Assembly: GCA_003520425.1 (NCBI GenBank)
Contig: DOUU01000048.1
Coordinates: forward strand, 3,542-10,064
Reading direction: 5' to 3'
Source: Deltaproteobacteria bacterium
GTDB taxonomy: Bacteria; Myxococcota_A; UBA9160
DNA: 6,523 nucleotides
Positions 4,832-6,523 of this stretch are shown here, in pieces. Every line of letters starts with the position of its first letter. The stretch's first letter is position 1. The position numbers and the translations under genes are program-made. The notes under the pieces were generated by a model. It was not told the origin of the DNA. It ran no database searches and was given only the letters and a program-made list of their open reading frames with translations.

Positions 4832-6234
4832 GCACACTCACCGTCTACAACACGCGCACGAGACAAAAGGAGCGGTTTGAACCGATCGAGCCGGGGCACG
4901 CGCGCGTCTACTCCTGCGGCCCCACCGTCTACGCGGCGCAGCACCTCGGGAACCTGCGGCCCTATCTGTTCGCGGATCTTCTGCGCCGGGCGCTCGAGGC
5001 CGAAGGACTGCGGGTCACCCACGTCATCAACATCACCGACGTGGGCCATCTCACGAGCGATGCAGATACCGGCGAGGACAAGATGGAGCGTGCGGCCGCG
5101 AGGGCGGGGCGCAAAGCTTCTGAAATTGCCGCGTTCTACACCGAAAAGTGGCTGCTCGACCGGCGGCGGCTGAACTGCGTGCCCCCCGAAGTCCTGCCCA
5201 AGGCCACCGAGCACATCCCGGAGCAAATCGCTCTGGCCCAAATCCTTGAGGCCAAGGGATACACCTACCGCATCGCCGACGGCCTCTACTTCGACACGAG
5301 AAAGTTTCCCCGGTACGCGGAGTTTGCTCGGCTGGACCTGGAGGGCCAGGAGGCCGGAGCGCGGATCGGAGACGTGCCGGAAAAACACCAGCCAGCGGAT
5401 TTTGCGCTCTGGAAGTTTCCGGTCGCGGGTGTCGAGCGGCAGCAGGAGTGGGATTCACCTTGGGGGCGCGGCTTTCCGGGATGGCACCTCGAGTGCTCGG
5501 CCATGAGCGTCAAGTACCTCGGGAAAAGCTTCGACATCCACACCGGCGGGGTGGACCACATTCGGGTGCACCACACCAACGAGATCGCCCAAAGCGAGTG
5601 CGCGTTCGATGTGCATCCCTGGGTGCGATATTGGCTGCACAATGAGTTCTACGAGTTCGGCGGCGAGAAGATGGCCAAGTCCACGGGGAACGTGCTCCTG
5701 CTCGAGGACCTCTTGGAGCGCGGCTTTGAGCCACTCGCCTTCCGCTATTTCTTTCTCCAAGGCCACTATCGCCAGCAGCAAAGCTTTACGCTGGAGGCGA
5801 TGGAGGCGGCCGCGACGGGCTACCGGCGGCTTCTGGCCCACGCCGCCGAGGTGCGGGGAGAAAAAGGGGAGCCCGACCGGGGACGGATCGCGCCGCTCCA
5901 GGCGCGATTTCGCGAGGCCGTGCGGGACGATCTGAACGCTCCGCGAGCCCTCGCGGTCGCGTGGGAGGTGACGCGCAGCCCCGAGCTTTCGCCGGCGGAC
6001 AAGCGCTCCTTGCTGCTCGAGTTCGACCGCTGGCTCGGCCTTGGCCTTGCCACCGAAGAGCCCCGCACGGCGAGCCGCGAGAGCGACCCGCGCATTGATG
6101 CTCTCCTCGCGCGGCGCGAGGCCGCACGGGCGACCCGCGAGTTCGCGACGGCGGACCGCATCCGAAAGGAGCTCGAGGCGGAGGGCATCCTGGTCGAGGA
6201 CACCCCCGAGGGTCCCCGCTGGAGAAGGCGTTGA
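4828..6234 (+). CDS. cysS: Cysteinyl-tRNA synthetase
   Basis: CysRS, a class I aminoacyl-tRNA synthetase, charges tRNA-Cys with cysteine in the cytoplasm. The 468-residue length is normal. The N-terminal catalytic domain begins with YSCGPTVY (28-35). The HIGH-type motif reads HLGN (39-42) and the KMSKS-type motif reads KMAKS (281-285). The four zinc ligands that discriminate cysteine are all present: Cys30, Cys223 in GWHLECSAM, His248 and Glu252 in HHTNE. The stretch [20 protein letters not shown] (68-87) and the segment [13 protein letters not shown] (240-252) mark a CysRS subtype that differs from the E. coli type, which has an HHENE form. The C-terminal helical region ends with the usual [20 protein letters not shown] block (424-443). 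The ATG overlaps the ispF stop (ATGA), and the TGA stop overlaps the uvrB start. It looks intact and essential. Confidence 0.97.
   Translation: MSTLTVYNTRTRQKERFEPIEPGHARVYSCGPTVYAAQHLGNLRPYLFADLLRRALEAEGLRVTHVINITDVGHLTSDADTGEDKMERAAARAGRKASEIAAFYTEKWLLDRRRLNCVPPEVLPKATEHIPEQIALAQILEAKGYTYRIADGLYFDTRKFPRYAEFARLDLEGQEAGARIGDVPEKHQPADFALWKFPVAGVERQQEWDSPWGRGFPGWHLECSAMSVKYLGKSFDIHTGGVDHIRVHHTNEIAQSECAFDVHPWVRYWLHNEFYEFGGEKMAKSTGNVLLLEDLLERGFEPLAFRYFFLQGHYRQQQSFTLEAMEAAATGYRRLLAHAAEVRGEKGEPDRGRIAPLQARFREAVRDDLNAPRALAVAWEVTRSPELSPADKRSLLLEFDRWLGLGLATEEPRTASRESDPRIDALLARREAARATREFATADRIRKELEAEGILVEDTPEGPRWRRR
6221..6228 (+). promoter_or_regulatory. Shine-Dalgarno sequence supporting the TTG start of uvrB
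   Basis: GGAGAAGG lies inside the last codons of cysS, with its GGAG core 6 bases before the TTG at 6231. Together with the exact match in N-terminal length to known UvrB proteins, it supports this unusual start codon. Confidence 0.6.
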
Positions 6235-6523
6235 GCACGGGTTTTGAGCTCGTCTCCGAGTTTGAGCCCACGGGGGACCAGCCGCGGGCCATCACCGAGC
6301 TTGTGGCCGGCATCCGGCGCGGGGAGCGGCACCAGACCCTCCTGGGTGTCACCGGCAGCGGAAAGTCCTTCACCGTTGCGTGCGTGGTGGCGGAGCTGAA
6401 CCGTCCCACCCTCGTCATGGCGCCCAACAAGACCCTGGCGGCACAGCTCTACGCCGAGTTCAAGGGCCTCTTCCCGGGCAATGCCGTCGAATACTTCGTG
6501 TCCTACTACGACTACTACCAGCC
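6231..6523 (+). CDS. uvrB: Excinuclease ABC subunit UvrB, N-terminal part (partial)
   Basis: UvrB is the helicase-like subunit of nucleotide excision repair. It verifies damage delivered by UvrA and then recruits the nuclease UvrC. Only the first 97 codons are in the window, and the frame runs off the end. The protein shows [11 protein letters not shown] (11-21), the Walker A loop [10 protein letters not shown] (39-48), [16 protein letters not shown] (63-78) and the beginning of the beta-hairpin motif [10 protein letters not shown] (88-97). The start is a TTG that overlaps the cysS stop codon (TTGA). With this start the Walker A lysine is residue 45, the same number as in E. coli UvrB, which strongly supports it. 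The Walker A loop ends GKS where E. coli has GKT, an accepted variant. Coupling to cysS suggests the whole ispD-ispF-cysS-uvrB run is one operon. Confidence 0.97.
   Translation, partial: MSTGFELVSEFEPTGDQPRAITELVAGIRRGERHQTLLGVTGSGKSFTVACVVAELNRPTLVMAPNKTLAAQLYAEFKGLFPGNAVEYFVSYYDYYQ

Noticed and set aside
4261..5388. A 375-codon minus-strand frame opposite ispF and cysS
   Set aside because: Both genes beneath it carry complete family motifs. The antisense product is rich in Arg, Pro, Gly and Ser without any motif and has no credible start signal.
1..6523. tRNA genes, CRISPR array, insertion sequences, phage, toxin-antitoxin or defence genes
   Set aside because: Nothing supports them: genes fill nearly the whole window, the gaps are under 100 bases, and every intact gene belongs to a known non-mobile family.

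Overview
The window is a GC-rich, tightly packed stretch of bacterial chromosome carrying mostly housekeeping genes. It starts in the last codons of secD and ends in the first codons of uvrB. The high GC content, the protein-export genes, a bactofilin, a TolC-family outer-membrane protein and an ispD-ispF-cysS gene order fit a Gram-negative, diderm bacterium. I lean towards a deltaproteobacterial/myxobacterial-type lineage, but gene content alone does not settle this. I see no mobile elements, phage genes, RNA genes or CRISPR array.

Layout. (1) Positions 1-1101, plus strand: the 3' end of secD and all of secF, separated by 9 bases that hold a strong Shine-Dalgarno sequence. (2) Positions 1102-1182: a short convergent gap with a perfect 13-bp hairpin that probably terminates transcription from one or both sides. 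(3) Positions 1183-3531, minus strand: a two-gene unit, read from a TolC-family outer-membrane efflux or secretion protein into a bactofilin cytoskeletal protein, with about 30 bases between them. (4) Positions 3532-3629: a 98-base divergent gap that should hold the promoters of both flanking units. (5) Positions 3630-6523, plus strand: ispD, ispF, cysS and uvrB. Each consecutive pair overlaps by 4 bases (ATGA, ATGA, TTGA), so this looks like one translationally coupled operon.

How the genes work together. SecD and SecF form the membrane complex that helps pull proteins across the inner membrane. The TolC-like protein, which has its own signal peptide, would be a client of the Sec pathway. 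IspD and IspF catalyse the third and fifth steps of the MEP isoprenoid pathway. CysS charges tRNA-Cys and UvrB is the damage-verifying helicase of nucleotide excision repair; both probably share the operon for expression rather than for a common pathway.

I found no convincing undescribed system. The points most worth a second look are the bactofilin/TolC pairing, the bactofilin's tandem AKEP/AKEH tail and possible internal start, the variant signature sequences of the cysteinyl-tRNA synthetase, and the two-cysteine loop in the TolC-like protein.
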